A DNA stretch of 7,861 nucleotides from Dysgonomonas sp. (lineage in GTDB: Bacteria; Bacteroidota; Bacteroidia; Bacteroidales; Dysgonomonadaceae), in contig DQAM01000228.1 of NCBI GenBank assembly GCA_003523545.1, positions 1 through 7,861 of the forward strand, read 5' to 3'. The notes below the pieces were generated by a model that ran no database searches, had not been told where the DNA came from, and saw nothing but the letters and a program-made list of their open reading frames with translations. The first letter of the stretch is position 1, and every line of letters starts with the position of its first letter. Both the position numbers and the translations under genes were made by a program. This document shows, piece by piece, positions 6,647-7,861 of this stretch.

Positions 6647-7861
6647 TTAATCAGCATTTATACCATAGGCTTTATTTTTTTTGTGAATAATTAAATAGCT
6701 TCCGTTGTTATTTTTGTAATCTATAGGTGCAGTCGAGGATATACCTTTTAGTACCGATTCCAATTCGTCTTTCAGGTCTAATTTTCCGGTACATCTCATA
6801 CCCGCAACAGCAGATGTACATTTGATATCTTTGCCGTAATATTCGGATAGTTTTGCCATAATTTCGTCAAGACGTGTGCTTTCATACCTGTATAATCCTT
6901 CTTTCCATAAGATGTAGTCTTCAACATCGACAGTACGCACAGCTACTTCACCACCTTGGCGGCTGATTAACATTTGCGAAGGGGACAATAAAGACTCCGA
7001 ATTATCAACTGATGAATTGACCTTGAGTGATCCCGAGACTAAAACCACGTATTCTTCCGTATCGTTCTCATAAGCTTTTATGGTGAAAGAGGTACCCAAA
7101 ACTTCCATCGATAAACTTTTAGTATGAACGATAAATGGCCTTTGATGATCTTTTTCTACATCCAGATATACCTCTCCATCTACATATATTTCACGTTTAT
7201 GTTTATCGAAAACAGATGGATACACAATACGTGTACCTTTATTTACCCATATAGTTGTACCATCCTGCAAAAGGAGTTTTGAGCGCTTCCCATTAGGCAC
7301 TATCAATTGATTATAATTAGTTGAAGTATTGTTTCTTATATCTTTTTTAAGTTTTGCATATTCACTTTCGACATCTATTTTACCATTATTGTCATATTTT
7401 ATATCAGCATTCTTACCATCCAAAGCTATGACATCATTTTCTGAAAGTACCAGCTGTATTTCTTCCCCTGTATCAGAGGGAGGCTTTACTTCTTTAATTG
7501 ATAGAAGTGTATTGTTATTTACTACTTCGGGTGATATATTTATAGTGAGGAGAAAAAACAATACTGCTGCTGCACTAGTTAAAATAGATGCAGCTAAATA
7601 AATCAGCTTTTTTCTTTTCTTGTTAGATAATTCCCTTTCATTTGAGACCTGAATACATTCCCATAAATCCTCAACTTCCTGGCTTGAGATATTTTCAGGA
7701 AGAACCTGCAAAGAATCGAATAAGTAAACAGCCATCCAGAAACTTTCCTCATCGATTTCTTTTTCTTTACGAAGGTTTGCCCAAAACAAATCCGAGTCAT
7801 GGCAAGGATTTATCATAGATGATATAAAGTACTCATCTTTAAGCAGATCCTCAGCAGAAAT
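6647..7861 (-). CDS. FecR-family anti-sigma factor, 5' end beyond the window
   Basis: This is an inner-membrane anti-sigma factor expected to hold an ECF sigma factor in the cytoplasm and release it when the SusC STN domain signals ligand. The frame has no stop up to the window edge. The first Met at 7816 is not convincing as the start, because the 15 codons before it (ISAEDLLKDEYFISS) match the conserved beginning of Bacteroidota FecR proteins. Numbering from that Met: cytoplasmic sigma-binding segment about 1-66 (with SDLFWANLRKE), basic KKRKK, transmembrane helix about 71-93, and a periplasmic linker including IQLVLSENDVIALDG (120-134). The FecR domain (about 170-268) contains QLIVPNGKRSKLLLQDGTTI, VNKGTRIVYPSVF, YVDGEVYLDVEKD and PFIVHT. 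The C-terminal DUF4974-type domain (about 306-378) contains GLYRYESTRLDEIMAKLSEYYGKDI. Two periplasmic Cys (333 and 342) could pair. The sigma gene is expected just outside the window. The stop lies 126 bp before susC. Confidence 0.93.
   Translation of the reverse strand: MSAEDLLKDEYFISSMINPCHDSDLFWANLRKEKEIDEESFWMAVYLFDSLQVLPENISSQEVEDLWECIQVSNERELSNKKRKKLIYLAASILTSAAAVLFFLLTINISPEVVNNNTLLSIKEVKPPSDTGEEIQLVLSENDVIALDGKNADIKYDNNGKIDVESEYAKLKKDIRNNTSTNYNQLIVPNGKRSKLLLQDGTTIWVNKGTRIVYPSVFDKHKREIYVDGEVYLDVEKDHQRPFIVHTKSLSMEVLGTSFTIKAYENDTEEYVVLVSGSLKVNSSVDNSESLLSPSQMLISRQGGEVAVRTVDVEDYILWKEGLYRYESTRLDEIMAKLSEYYGKDIKCTSAVAGMRCTGKLDLKDELESVLKGISSTAPIDYKNNNGSYLIIHKKNKAYGINAD

Noticed and set aside
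1..7861. Mobile element, CRISPR array, tRNA or riboswitch
   Set aside because: I found no transposase or integrase motif, no regularly spaced repeats, no tRNA-like cloverleaf and no recognisable riboswitch core. Coding density is high and the gaps are short.

Overview
The window reads as a Bacteroidota genome, most likely order Bacteroidales. The basis is an AT-rich sequence, an STN-containing SusC receptor paired with a SusD lipoprotein and a FecR-type anti-sigma factor, A-rich leaders in place of strong Shine-Dalgarno sites, and TAnnTTTG-like promoter motifs. A Dysgonomonas- or Parabacteroides-like organism would fit, but the genus cannot be fixed from this sequence. All genes lie on the minus strand, so the biological order runs from high to low coordinates.

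Layout in reading direction: (1) 7861-6647, a FecR-family anti-sigma factor whose true N-terminus lies beyond the window edge. (2) 6646-6521, a 126-bp AT-rich intergenic region with short repeats, probably holding the receptor-gene promoter. (3) 6520-2975, a SusC-family TonB-dependent transporter with an N-terminal STN signalling domain. (4) 2946-1153, a SusD-family surface lipoprotein 28 bp downstream. (5) 1106-1076, a perfect 12-bp-stem hairpin that ends this unit. (6) about 1037-945, the leader and likely promoter of the next operon. (7) 944-399, grpE. (8) 358-1, the 5' part of dnaJ, cut by the window end.

Two unrelated units therefore sit side by side. The first is a nutrient-uptake locus of the ECF-sigma/anti-sigma-controlled SusCD type. 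SusD captures a ligand, probably a glycan, at the cell surface. SusC imports it using TonB energy, and the STN domain of SusC is expected to contact FecR in the periplasm so that transport is coupled to release of a sigma factor. The sigma gene is presumably just past position 7861. No degradative enzyme or SusE/F-like protein follows susD, so the substrate cannot be assigned. The second unit is the housekeeping grpE-dnaJ chaperone operon, which supplies the nucleotide-exchange factor and J-protein partner of DnaK.

I see no RNA gene, CRISPR array, insertion sequence or integrase. I found no convincing evidence of a wholly new system. The points most worth checking are the regulatory DNA upstream of grpE and of susC, the enzyme-free SusCD locus, and an EF-hand-like loop in SusC.
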